Below are positions 7,558 through 14,087 of a DNA stretch of 14,087 nucleotides, piece after piece. Source of the DNA: Bacillota bacterium (GTDB lineage Bacteria > Bacillota > Clostridia > Oscillospirales > Ruminococcaceae); contig JAEWXO010000067.1 of the NCBI GenBank assembly GCA_023458875.1, positions 1-14,087 on the forward strand, written 5' to 3'. The notes below the pieces were generated by a model. That model did no database searches and was not told the origin of the DNA. It saw nothing but the letters and a program-made list of their open reading frames with translations. Made by a program: the position numbers and the translations under genes. Numbering within the stretch: the stretch's first letter is position 1; every line of letters starts with the position of its first letter.

Positions 7558-10023
7558 TTATTTCTGCGGTCCGAGCTTAACATTATCCTTGCAGATATAC
7601 TGCTTGAGATGTGCAGCATCAGGGAGATTTAACTCTCCGTCACCCGTAACGTCTGCAACAACCCTCTGTTCTTCGGTAAATGTATAATCACCAAGCATGT
7701 AAAGGCTCAGATATGTGAGATCTGTACTTTCAACTACTCCGTTTGAGTCGATATCACCATACATTAAATCCTTACCAGGTTCTTTAACAGCAAGAATATC
7801 TGACATAAGATAGATAAACGGAGAATTCCAGTAAATTGTTATTTCATTTGTTGAATAGCTTTCAGCATTGTCAATATAGCATTTTGACGGTGGTGCATCT
7901 TCAAGAAGTCCCTTTGCTGCACTGTCTTCAAGGTTTGAGTTTACACCGCCAACCAGCATTCCTGCAACAGCTTTCTGGGCATTCATTGAAGGTCTGTGAT
8001 GCGGATTCTCAGGTGAAACTGTTCCGAAGCCTGTTACAAAGCTTGTTCCGCATGCATTTTTACCCATGAGGTAATGGAACTGTTCATTTGCAACATCTGC
8101 ATAATTCTTTGTATTGTCAAGCTGATCTGCAAAATACAGAAGTGCTGCACCGTTTGCAATTGTCATGTTGCTTCCCCAGTTGTACTGTGAAATTACAGTG
8201 CCATATGCTGATTTGTTTGCAATTGCAACCATATCATCTGCTTCTTCAAGTATAACAGCCTTTATTTCTTCATAAATATCCTGATTTGCAAGTAAAGAAC
8301 TTCTTGCTTCATGGAGCTTTGAACCATCCATTGTAAGATATGCAATATTACCGTAGTCGCCTACTGTAGACCAGTCCATACCTGTCTGAATTGACATCTG
8401 TTCAAATGCATCACTGTATTTTCTGTCAGCAGTTGCTCTGTACATCTGAGCTGCTGCCCAGTATCTTTCATCCTTGTCAGTTCTGTCACCATAATCACCG
8501 GTTACTATTCCCTTTGGATTTTCAAAAATGAATTTTGGATTCTCCTCAAGGAAATTCCATGCAAGCTTAGCAGCATCGAGACATTTTTCTGCAAATTCCT
8601 TATCTATATCAAGATACCATTCGTATGCCATAGCCATTGATGCACAGAAATCTGCTGTTGCTGTTGTTGAAACAGGAGTAACTATAAGCTGTCCTTTTTC
8701 CTTTTCAGGCATTATGTATCCTGGGAATTCTGCACATGATACTTTATGATGTACTCCGCCTGTTGTCTTGTCCTGCATTTTGAGCATCCATTCAAGCTCA
8801 TATCTTACTTCGTCAAGAATATCAGGAATATTGTTTCCGCTCTCAGGAATTCCTGTTGAATCTCCGTATAAATAAGGTGCTTTTTCATAAGCAAGAAGCA
8901 TATCAGCTACTGTCTTGGCTGCCGGAACTATATAACGTCCGTAGTCACCTGCATCATGCCATCCGCCTGATACATCAATCTTATCCTGTGTACCATATAA
9001 AACTGCCTCTGATGTATGACATGCATCATGTCCTGCATTATCATCGATTACTTCACATCCGCATCTCTGAAGATAAAGCATACGTACGCTTTCGTCAAGA
9101 AGTTCCTGATAAGCATTATCGTTTATTACAAACGGATATGATTTATTTAATATATACTCGCCCTTTATTCCTTCTGCTAATATGTAATAGTTACCCGGAG
9201 TAACAACTGAAGAAAAATCTCCGTACCAGTTGATTTCATCACCTGCAGTATTAACTGTTTTTCCTGTAATGTCCCCTGTGTAAACTGTTTCTTCAGTATC
9301 AGCATTTATAACGCTGAACTTTTCGCCTACTTCTTCACCCCGGAAAACTACTATTTTCTTTGAGTCCTGGAGATAACCGACCTGATTTGTAAGAACTGCA
9401 GGCTCATCCTTTATAAATCCTGTATAATCCACCTCACTGTCATCCACAAGCTCAAGGTAAACATTATCAATATAAATTGTATGAGGATCTAACTCTTCCT
9501 TCTGATTACCGCAGTTAAAGCACATCTTTGCAAACAGGTCTGTCGCATATTCCATTGTAAATGTAACATCGACAGTCTGCGGTTCACTTGTAAGGTTAAG
9601 TGCTTTCCATATATATGCCTGATATGTACCGCCGTTTTGCTGTATCATTGCTTCAATCATTCTGTCTGTATCGCATGAAATATCAAATCTCAGACGATAT
9701 ACGCCGTTTTTATAAAGAGGAATTATATCGTAAAATAACTGAACACCGTAGTTTAATTCTCCAAGTGCGGTTATATCAAATGCAAGTTGTCCGTCCCTAT
9801 AATCGATTATTCCTTCTCCGCCGCTTGCAAGGTATGTTCCCCATCTGCTTACACCCTTATCAAATGTTCCATCCTTAACGAGTGATACAAGTTCCTTTTC
9901 TTCCGCAGAAACCACATCCCTGTTAATAAACAAATCGCTGGAAATACCGCTGCAAGGAAGTACCGATGCCAGCATAGCGGCCGACAGGCAAATCGATGCA
10001 ATTTTAATGCAAAATTTATTCAT
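7558..10023 (-). CDS. Cellulosomal family 9 glycoside hydrolase (endoglucanase-type) with CBM4-like, Ig-like and dockerin domains
   Basis: This secreted cellulase would cleave beta-1,4-glucan by inversion. In the 821-residue product an N-terminal signal peptide (hydrophobic stretch about 6-24, likely cleavage near VVSA-EE at residue 40) is followed by a CBM4/9-like carbohydrate-binding domain (about 47-194), a CelD_N Ig-like domain (about 207-299, beginning AVLTNQVGY), the GH9 catalytic domain (about 304-744) and a type I dockerin (about 754-817). Catalytic landmarks are GGWHDAGD with D357 and D360 (base and helper), the conserved HHR at 675-677, and the proton donor E727 in STNEITIYW. The dockerin has two calcium loops (D757, D759, N761, D768; D791, T793, D795, D802), so it docks onto a scaffoldin cohesin. 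The start is the ATG at 10023, with AAAGG 10 bases before it; the in-frame TTG at 10032 lies too close to that site. It is a single-gene unit with its own promoter and terminator, divergent from an AraC-type regulator. Confidence 0.95.
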   Translation of the reverse strand: MNKFCIKIASICLSAAMLASVLPCSGISSDLFINRDVVSAEEKELVSLVKDGTFDKGVSRWGTYLASGGEGIIDYRDGQLAFDITALGELNYGVQLFYDIIPLYKNGVYRLRFDISCDTDRMIEAMIQQNGGTYQAYIWKALNLTSEPQTVDVTFTMEYATDLFAKMCFNCGNQKEELDPHTIYIDNVYLELVDDSEVDYTGFIKDEPAVLTNQVGYLQDSKKIVVFRGEEVGEKFSVINADTEETVYTGDITGKTVNTAGDEINWYGDFSSVVTPGNYYILAEGIKGEYILNKSYPFVINDNAYQELLDESVRMLYLQRCGCEVIDDNAGHDACHTSEAVLYGTQDKIDVSGGWHDAGDYGRYIVPAAKTVADMLLAYEKAPYLYGDSTGIPESGNNIPDILDEVRYELEWMLKMQDKTTGGVHHKVSCAEFPGYIMPEKEKGQLIVTPVSTTATADFCASMAMAYEWYLDIDKEFAEKCLDAAKLAWNFLEENPKFIFENPKGIVTGDYGDRTDKDERYWAAAQMYRATADRKYSDAFEQMSIQTGMDWSTVGDYGNIAYLTMDGSKLHEARSSLLANQDIYEEIKAVILEEADDMVAIANKSAYGTVISQYNWGSNMTIANGAALLYFADQLDNTKNYADVANEQFHYLMGKNACGTSFVTGFGTVSPENPHHRPSMNAQKAVAGMLVGGVNSNLEDSAAKGLLEDAPPSKCYIDNAESYSTNEITIYWNSPFIYLMSDILAVKEPGKDLMYGDIDSNGVVESTDLTYLSLYMLGDYTFTEEQRVVADVTGDGELNLPDAAHLKQYICKDNVKLGPQK

Positions 10024-10070
10024 TTCTTTCAAACCTTTCCATTTATTAAGTGAATTTACACGATTACGCT

Positions 10071-10084
10071 ACAATGGCCATTGT
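10071..10084. promoter_or_regulatory. 14-bp perfect palindrome at the start of the GH9 transcript, candidate operator
   Basis: ACAATGGCCATTGT is perfectly self-complementary and covers about +5 to +18 of the predicted GH9 transcript. A dimeric repressor bound here would block the GH9 promoter. The shape suits LacI- or TetR-type proteins more than AraC proteins, which usually bind direct repeats, so the ligand protein is open. Confidence 0.5.
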
Positions 10085-10094
10085 CAACATTTTT

Positions 10095-10123
10095 ATTATA
10101 TAATATTGACTTTTTAAACTCAA
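10095..10123 (-). promoter_or_regulatory. Sigma-A type promoter of the GH9 gene
   Basis: On the minus strand TTGAGT (10123-10118) and TATAAT (10100-10095) are 17 bases apart. The start point would be near 10088, giving a leader of about 65 bases. The -35 to -10 spacer contains the -35 box of the divergent regulator promoter, so the two polymerase sites overlap. Confidence 0.7.
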
Positions 10124-10134
10124 TCACTTATAAT
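10106..10134 (+). promoter_or_regulatory. Sigma-A type promoter of the AraC-family regulator
   Basis: TTGACT (10106-10111) and TATAAT (10129-10134) are 17 bases apart on the plus strand, with a predicted start near 10141 and a 54-base leader. It overlaps the GH9 promoter, so the two genes are likely to compete or be switched together. Confidence 0.7.
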
Positions 10135-10194
10135 GCAATAAGGATAACATTTTGTGCAAAAGGAACAAATATATTGTTAAAAGGAAAATAAAAT

Positions 10195-10980
10195 ATGATT
10201 ATTAATAATGTAGGATTCAATCATTGCCATGATGCAGATTTTTATATAAACAGGCCGGATGGTTCGGGAGATTACCTTTTTCTTTCCATAAAGAGTAAAT
10301 CCGTTTTTAATATTAATGGTAAAAAAATATGTTTTCCTGAGAATACCATATTTATTTATAACAAAGGAATCCCCCAGTATTATTTTGCCTTTGACGGTTC
10401 GTCATTTATAAATGACTGGATTCATTTTTTATTTGAAGGCGATGAGCTCGAAGAATTTTTAAAACTTAACATTCCGTTCGACACGCCTATATATAACTGC
10501 GATATAAACCAGATATCGTTTTTTATTAAAAGTATATCCTCAGAAAATTATTCAAGCAATACATATAAAAATAATACAATTAAAAATTATATACAAATTA
10601 TGTTTTACAAAATCAGTGAATCACTTCATCTTAACAGCGTGCAAAATATCAATTCAAATTATGAAATGCTTTTAACGATACGTAACAAAATATACAGCAA
10701 ACCATATGAAACACGTAATATTGAAAGCTCGGCCCATGAAGTACGCATGAGTCCGTCAAATTTTCAGCACCTGTATAAAAAAGCTTTTGGGATATCATTT
10801 ATAAATGACGTTATACAAAGCCGTATTGAATACGCAAAGATGCATCTTACACAGACAAACATAACTGTAAAAGGCATTTCTGAGCTTTGCGGATATAATA
10901 ACATAACGCATTTTTTCAGACAGTTTAAAGAAATAACAGGCATGACACCTGTTGAGTACAGAAAAAAAATAAATAAATAG
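10195..10980 (+). CDS. AraC-family transcriptional regulator
   Basis: The 261-residue protein has an N-terminal half consistent with a cupin-like sugar-sensing domain of AraC regulators (NGKKICFPENTIFIYNKG, about 41-58, is the usual hairpin region) and a clear C-terminal DNA-binding domain. The first helix-turn-helix lies around 175-200 (NIESSAHEVRMSPSNFQHLY) and the second around 226-246, followed by the family signature FKEITGMTPVEYRKK (244-258). The ATG at 10195 follows AAGGA (10181-10185) at 9 bases. The gene is divergent from the cellulase, and the promoters overlap, which suggests it senses a plant-polysaccharide breakdown product and controls the GH9 gene; that is inference from position. 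It is more AT-rich than the GH9 gene. No clear intrinsic terminator follows; the transcript would run into the GC-rich element at 10981-11063. Confidence 0.92.
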   Translation: MIINNVGFNHCHDADFYINRPDGSGDYLFLSIKSKSVFNINGKKICFPENTIFIYNKGIPQYYFAFDGSSFINDWIHFLFEGDELEEFLKLNIPFDTPIYNCDINQISFFIKSISSENYSSNTYKNNTIKNYIQIMFYKISESLHLNSVQNINSNYEMLLTIRNKIYSKPYETRNIESSAHEVRMSPSNFQHLYKKAFGISFINDVIQSRIEYAKMHLTQTNITVKGISELCGYNNITHFFRQFKEITGMTPVEYRKKINK

Positions 10981-11063
10981 TTTCGAGCTACTGTTAAGCC
11001 ATTGCCGAAGGTCAATGGGTGACCGGAAAGCCCGGACGACTCGTGCCGAGCCGAAATTCCTGC
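10981..11063. ncRNA. GC-rich multi-hairpin element between convergent genes; candidate structured RNA or mobile-element remnant
   Basis: This non-coding stretch is strikingly GC-rich for the region and full of stems. Hairpin 1 pairs CCATTG (10999-11004) with CAATGG (11013-11018), extended by CC/GG around a GAA loop. Hairpin 2 pairs CCGG (11023-11026) with CCGG (11032-11035). Hairpin 3 spans 11037-11053 around TGC; it has seven pairs if read on the minus strand, thanks to a G-U, and six on the plus strand. TTTCG (10981-10985) and CGAAA (11052-11056) could close the whole. GGTCA/TGACC (11010-11014/11020-11024) is an alternative to hairpin 1. I could not match it to a riboswitch or ribozyme family I know. 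Strand is undecided. Confidence 0.4.
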
Positions 11064-11095
11064 AATAAATAAAGTAACCATGTATAATATATTTT

Positions 11096-13150
11096 TTATC
11101 CAGCTATAAAGGATCCAGCCTGATATACAATAAAGCTTGTAATCCATGCAATTCCTAACTGCATACCTATTGATACTATTGTCCATTTCCATGACTTTGT
11201 CTCGTTTTTTATTGTTGCTATTGTTGCTATGCAAGGTATATACAGTAAAACGAATATCATCAGCGAAAGTGCATTAACCGAAGAGAACCCTTCTGCTTTG
11301 AGTAACTGGCCAAACATCGTCTGTCCATCCTGTGAATTAATATTTGCAACACCATACAATACACTGCATCCTGAAACTACGAGTTCCTTTGCAGCTATTC
11401 CGGATATAAGTGAAACAGCAATACGCCAGTACCCAAGTCCTATAGGGGCAAGCAGAGGCACAACAAACTTTCCGACTGATGAAGCAAAGCTTTCCGATAT
11501 GTCATCTGTAAGACCTGAAGGACCGAAATTCAGTATAAACCATATAATTATTGAGGCAATAAAAATTGTAGTTCCTGCTTTGCTTAAATAATCCTTTACC
11601 TTTTCCCATACATAAATAAGTATGCTTCCCGCATTCGGGGACTTATATTCAGGAAGCTCAATCAGAAGACTGTTCTGGGATTCCCTTTTATCAACTTTTC
11701 CTATAATAACTGCGATTAATATTGCCATAAATATACTTACTACATACATCAGGAATGCTACATACATTGCGTATCTGTTAAAGAAAATCTGTGAAAAAAG
11801 AACGTATACAGGTATTTTTGCACTGCATGACATAAACGGAGTAACAAGTATGGTTTTTAATCTGTCTTTCGGATTTTCCAGTGATCTGGATGCCATTACA
11901 GCAGGAACGCTGCATCCGAATCCAAGAAGCATTGGTATAAATGCACGGCCTGAAAGCCCCATTTTAGACATTATCCCATCCATGATATATGCCACTCTTG
12001 ACATATACCCGCTATCCTCAAGAAATGCAAGAGCAAGAAACAGAATAAAGATATTCGGTAAAAATGTAAGTATACCACCTACACCGGCAATAATTCCGTC
12101 CATTATAAGAGACGTAAGCGTTTTTCCTGCATTTGCACTGACAAGAAGATCTAATACTGCACTGCTCAAAGCATCTATTCCAATATTAAATACCTCGACC
12201 AGAATATTTCCCACAGAAAATGTCAGAAAAAAAACAAGCGCCATTATTGCAAGAAATATCGGAAGTCCGAATATATTATGTGTGAGTATTGCGTCAAGTT
12301 TTTCAGTTCCGGCTGCTTTAACGTTCTTGTTTACAAGTGTTTCATCAATGATTTCTTCAATAAAATCATATTTTTCATTCAGGATCTGTTTCTCATATGT
12401 CTTTTTTCCTATGATTTTATTAAGCTGAACCTCACTGTATCTGTTTACTATTTCTTCATCATTTTCAAGGAGTTTAATGGCACTCCACCTGACATTACTG
12501 ATATGCGGATATTTTTCTAAGAGTCTGTCAGAAATAAGGTCTATATTATCCTCTATCTCATCTGAATAAACAACTGTATAATCGTCATGGTGATCATGAA
12601 TATGATCAGAATCTTTACGGTTAGGGTGATGGTGTATTATTTTTTCATCCTTTAAATTATCGGAATGATGTGCCACCGCATGCATAAGAACGTCAAGGCC
12701 TTTCTTTTTTTTGGCACAGACAGGTATTACAGGTATACCAAGCATTTCAGGCAACCTGTGAAGATCTATCTCCATTCCTCTTTCTTCTACTATATCCATC
12801 ATATTCAGTGCCAGAACAACAGGCTTTCCAAGCTCGATAAGCTGCAGTGTAAGAAAAAGGTTACGTTCAAGACACGATGCATCAGCAACATCGACTATAA
12901 CATCCACCTCATCATCAAGTATATACTGTCTGGAGAGTCTTTCCTCCATAGTATATGATGTAAGGCTGTATATTCCGGGCAGATCCACAAGCTTAAAATC
13001 AATATCATGGTACTTTAAAGCACCTTCTTTTTTTTCTACTGTTACACCCGGCCAGTTTGCGACCTTCATCTTTGCTCCGGTGTACGCATTGAAAAGAGTT
13101 GTTTTTCCGCAGTTCGGGTTTCCGATAAATCCTACAACTATTTCTTTCAT
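11096..13150 (-). CDS. feoB: Ferrous iron transport protein B (GTPase-permease)
   Basis: FeoB imports Fe2+ across the inner membrane. The 684-residue protein has an N-terminal G domain with G1 GNPNCGKTT (10-18), G2 threonine in PGVTVEKKEG, G3 DLPG (56-59), G4 NMMD (116-119) and G5 CAK (145-147), then a helical inhibitor region, then a membrane domain with two Gate motifs: PMLLGFGCSVPA (406-417, C413) and MSCSAKIPVY (440-449). GIAAKE (584-589) and YIPCIATIA (637-645, C640) match further conserved transmembrane sites. Between the G domain and the helical region is a histidine-rich insert with nine His between residues 161 and 188. The length fits the shorter Firmicutes FeoB. The ATG at 13150 overlaps the feoA stop by 4 bases (ATGA), so translation is coupled. 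No feoC is seen. Regulation is likely by iron through the site before feoA. Confidence 0.97.
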   Translation of the reverse strand: MKEIVVGFIGNPNCGKTTLFNAYTGAKMKVANWPGVTVEKKEGALKYHDIDFKLVDLPGIYSLTSYTMEERLSRQYILDDEVDVIVDVADASCLERNLFLTLQLIELGKPVVLALNMMDIVEERGMEIDLHRLPEMLGIPVIPVCAKKKKGLDVLMHAVAHHSDNLKDEKIIHHHPNRKDSDHIHDHHDDYTVVYSDEIEDNIDLISDRLLEKYPHISNVRWSAIKLLENDEEIVNRYSEVQLNKIIGKKTYEKQILNEKYDFIEEIIDETLVNKNVKAAGTEKLDAILTHNIFGLPIFLAIMALVFFLTFSVGNILVEVFNIGIDALSSAVLDLLVSANAGKTLTSLIMDGIIAGVGGILTFLPNIFILFLALAFLEDSGYMSRVAYIMDGIMSKMGLSGRAFIPMLLGFGCSVPAVMASRSLENPKDRLKTILVTPFMSCSAKIPVYVLFSQIFFNRYAMYVAFLMYVVSIFMAILIAVIIGKVDKRESQNSLLIELPEYKSPNAGSILIYVWEKVKDYLSKAGTTIFIASIIIWFILNFGPSGLTDDISESFASSVGKFVVPLLAPIGLGYWRIAVSLISGIAAKELVVSGCSVLYGVANINSQDGQTMFGQLLKAEGFSSVNALSLMIFVLLYIPCIATIATIKNETKSWKWTIVSIGMQLGIAWITSFIVYQAGSFIAG

Positions 13151-13386
13151 ATTTTTTCGCTCCTCTCTACGCGTATTCCTTTTGCAATATCTTTCCCTAT
13201 TGCAAACCTTGTTCCCCTCACCTTTATTATTATTGCGCCATTACGCTTTTTATTAAGTATTTCAAACGAGGTTCCTTCTGTAAGTCCGAGTGTTTCCAGT
13301 CTTCGTTCAAGATCATTATTTAAATTTATTACACTGACAATATTTTTTGTTCCGGATTTGCAGTTGAATGCGTCCATATACCTCAT
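13147..13386 (-). CDS. feoA: Ferrous iron transport protein A (SH3-like partner of FeoB)
   Basis: The small cytoplasmic FeoA protein is thought to bind and regulate FeoB. The 79-residue product has the SH3-like family pattern: RRLETLGLTEGTSFEILNKK, then GAIIIKVRGTRFAIGKDIAKGIRV, which matches the usual glycine-led GxxIxIxxxGxxxxLxxxxAxxIxV ending. I chose the ATG at 13386, with GGAAAG at 13391-13396. An upstream TTG (13398) and a downstream ATG (13377) are possible; the last would match the usual FeoA N-terminus best but has its GAGG only three bases away. The gene is first in the feoAB operon, about 40-50 bases from the predicted start of transcription. Confidence 0.92.
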   Translation of the reverse strand: MRYMDAFNCKSGTKNIVSVINLNNDLERRLETLGLTEGTSFEILNKKRNGAIIIKVRGTRFAIGKDIAKGIRVERSEKI

Positions 13387-13418
13387 CACACTTTCCAAAT
13401 ATTTTATTATTCACCATA

Positions 13419-13434
13419 GTTAGCTTTGGCTAAC
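13419..13434. promoter_or_regulatory. Iron-repressor type palindrome (DtxR/IdeR-like) at the feoAB start
   Basis: GTTAGC (13419-13424) and GCTAAC (13429-13434) are perfect inverted arms separated by TTTG. The TTAGC...GCTAA shape is close to the DtxR/IdeR-family consensus TTAGG...CCTAA. It covers about +1 to +16 of the predicted feoAB transcript, where a metal-loaded repressor would block transcription. A Fur site (GATAATGATAATCATTATC-like) does not fit. Confidence 0.68.
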
Positions 13435-13440
13435 ATATTG

Positions 13441-13469
13441 ATTATAGCATTAAAACAGTATTTTGTCAA
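13441..13469 (-). promoter_or_regulatory. Consensus sigma-A promoter of feoAB
   Basis: On the minus strand the boxes are perfect: TTGACA (13469-13464), a 17-base spacer and TATAAT (13446-13441), with an extended -10 TG two bases before it. The start would be near 13434, at the edge of the palindrome. A promoter this strong needs repression, in keeping with the operator call. Confidence 0.85.
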
Positions 13470-13580
13470 TAAAAAAACCTGCATACTAAATTTCTCAGTG
13501 TACATGTTTTTCAAAAAACAGATATGATATTTGTATATTTTCACAACAAATAATGCATGAAAATCAAAGTTCTACGCATA

Positions 13581-13609
13581 TTGCATCTCATGCTTTAATG
13601 TGGTATAAT
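13581..13609 (+). promoter_or_regulatory. Extended -10 promoter of the VWA-domain gene
   Basis: TATAAT (13604-13609) is preceded by TGG, giving an extended -10 element. TTGCAT (13581-13586), 17 bases upstream, is a weak -35 box. Transcription would start near 13616, leaving a leader of about 80 bases. Confidence 0.6.
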
Positions 13610-13696
13610 TTTGTTAAAGAAATATATTCTTTGTTCAGGCAATAAGCAAATTATCCGGATGGAAGTACAGCTGAAATATTAAATGGAGGTGCAGAA

Positions 13697-14087
13697 ATGA
13701 GATTATTTAATTCATTGAAAAAGCCAGTACAGACGTCAGTAAACCTTACAAAAAACGAGGAGCTAAATAAAAAAATATCGCTGAGAAAAGATATTGTTAT
13801 TGAAGAGGCAAAGAAAAAAAATATATCTGTACAAAATGCAAGAGTAGTTTTTGCTCTTGATCATTCGGGGTCTATGAGAAGCATGTATAAAGACGGAACC
13901 GTTCAGGAAATTCTTGAGAGGATTTTCCCGCTTGCAATGTACTTTGACGATAATTCGGAAATGGAGTTTTATTGGTTTGATACAACCTATAAGGAGCTTG
14001 AACCCGTTAATTGCAGTTCACTTGACGGCTATGTAGAAAAAATTATTCTTTCAAAGAACGATCATTTTGGCGGAACATGCTATGCGC
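13697..14087 (+). CDS. von Willebrand factor A domain protein, TerF/TerY-like (5' part, cut by the window end)
   Basis: Only the first 130 residues are present; the frame runs off the window. The ATG at 13697 has GGAGGT (13685-13690) six bases before it. After a basic N-terminal segment of about 45 residues comes a VWA domain: VVFALDHSGSM (50-60) supplies the MIDAS metal site D55-x-S57-x-S59, and GGTCYA (125-130) supplies the later threonine. In between, a FYWFDTTYKEL stretch (91-101) matches the second strand region. The form FALDxSGSM with GGTxYA and no signal peptide fits the cytoplasmic VWA proteins of tellurite-resistance/stress loci (TerF, TerY) rather than surface adhesins. These often sit with TerD-type proteins, PP2C phosphatases or kinases. 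Whether such partners follow cannot be seen here. I am sure of the VWA domain, less so of the Ter link. Confidence 0.85.
   Translation, partial: MRLFNSLKKPVQTSVNLTKNEELNKKISLRKDIVIEEAKKKNISVQNARVVFALDHSGSMRSMYKDGTVQEILERIFPLAMYFDDNSEMEFYWFDTTYKELEPVNCSSLDGYVEKIILSKNDHFGGTCYA

Larger units (their letters stand above)
13387..13696. other. Divergent intergenic region between feoA and the VWA gene
   Basis: About 310 bases without a gene. It holds the feoAB promoter and operator on the left and the VWA-gene promoter on the right. Between them lies a 16-base AT palindrome, TGTTTTT-CA-AAAAACA (13505-13520), of unknown role, and otherwise plain AT-rich sequence. Confidence 0.7.

Noticed and set aside
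8856..9203. Open frame on the plus strand inside the GH9 gene
   Set aside because: Antisense shadow within the conserved catalytic region; composition rich in His, Leu and Tyr with no domain pattern.
10981..11063. Metal-sensing riboswitch for feoB
   Set aside because: The element is downstream of the feoB stop codon, and the feoAB leader is only about 40-50 bases long, so it cannot act as a feoB leader. It did not match the riboswitch consensus motifs I know (NiCo, c-di-GMP, ZTP, cobalamin).
10764..11234. Open frame on the minus strand spanning the ends of the AraC gene and feoB
   Set aside because: It overlaps the well-supported 3' ends of two real genes and the GC-rich element, begins without a ribosome binding site and shows no protein family signature.
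11622..12428. Long open frame (268 codons) on the plus strand inside feoB
   Set aside because: It is antisense to a clear FeoB with all motifs, has no ribosome binding site and no recognisable protein features; it results from the codon pattern of the real gene.
13505..13520. AT palindrome TGTTTTT-CA-AAAAACA as an operator
   Set aside because: A and T runs often give such palindromes by chance in this AT-rich DNA, and it lies about 75 bases upstream of the nearest promoter box of the VWA gene; noted but not called.

Overview
The window reads as an AT-rich Gram-positive anaerobe of the Clostridia/Oscillospiraceae type, most likely a Ruminococcus-like fibre degrader. The evidence is a secreted family 9 glycoside hydrolase with a C-terminal type I dockerin (so a cellulosome), a clostridial-style feoA-feoB pair, canonical TTGACA/TATAAT promoters with 17-base spacing, and strong GGAGG-type ribosome binding sites. 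The genus is an inference; no rRNA is present.

Layout. (1) Positions 169-7036, minus strand: a five-gene surface-polysaccharide operon transcribed from about 7195. Its order is a GT4 glycosyltransferase, a 427-residue protein of unknown function, a 932-residue fusion of GT2 glycosyltransferase, HAD phosphatase-like domain and the same unknown module, an ABC-2 permease and its ATPase. All junctions are tight (4-base overlap to about 30 bases). The likely logic is assembly of a glycan on a lipid carrier in the cytoplasm, then export by a Wzm/Wzt-type (TagGH/RgpCD-type) transporter. Any further genes of the cluster lie outside the window. (2) Positions 7037-7557: a gene-free gap with the operon promoter, an 8-bp hairpin, a bidirectional terminator and a nested inverted repeat. 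(3) Positions 7558-10023, minus strand: the dockerin-bearing GH9 endoglucanase. (4) Positions 10195-10980, plus strand: an AraC-family regulator divergent from the GH9 gene. The two divergent promoters overlap and a 14-bp palindrome sits at the start of the GH9 transcript, so the regulator is a good candidate for controlling the cellulase. (5) Positions 10981-11095: a short gap between convergent genes holding a strikingly GC-rich, multi-hairpin element that I cannot assign. (6) Positions 11096-13386, minus strand: feoA-feoB ferrous iron uptake with a consensus promoter and a DtxR/IdeR-like palindrome at +1. (7) Positions 13697-14087, plus strand: the start of a von Willebrand factor A domain protein of the TerF/TerY kind, cut by the window end.

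The most promising unexplained items are the GC-rich structured element at 10981-11063, the uncharacterised module shared by the two polysaccharide proteins (once fused to GT2-HAD, once alone), and the nested hairpin at 7416-7481.
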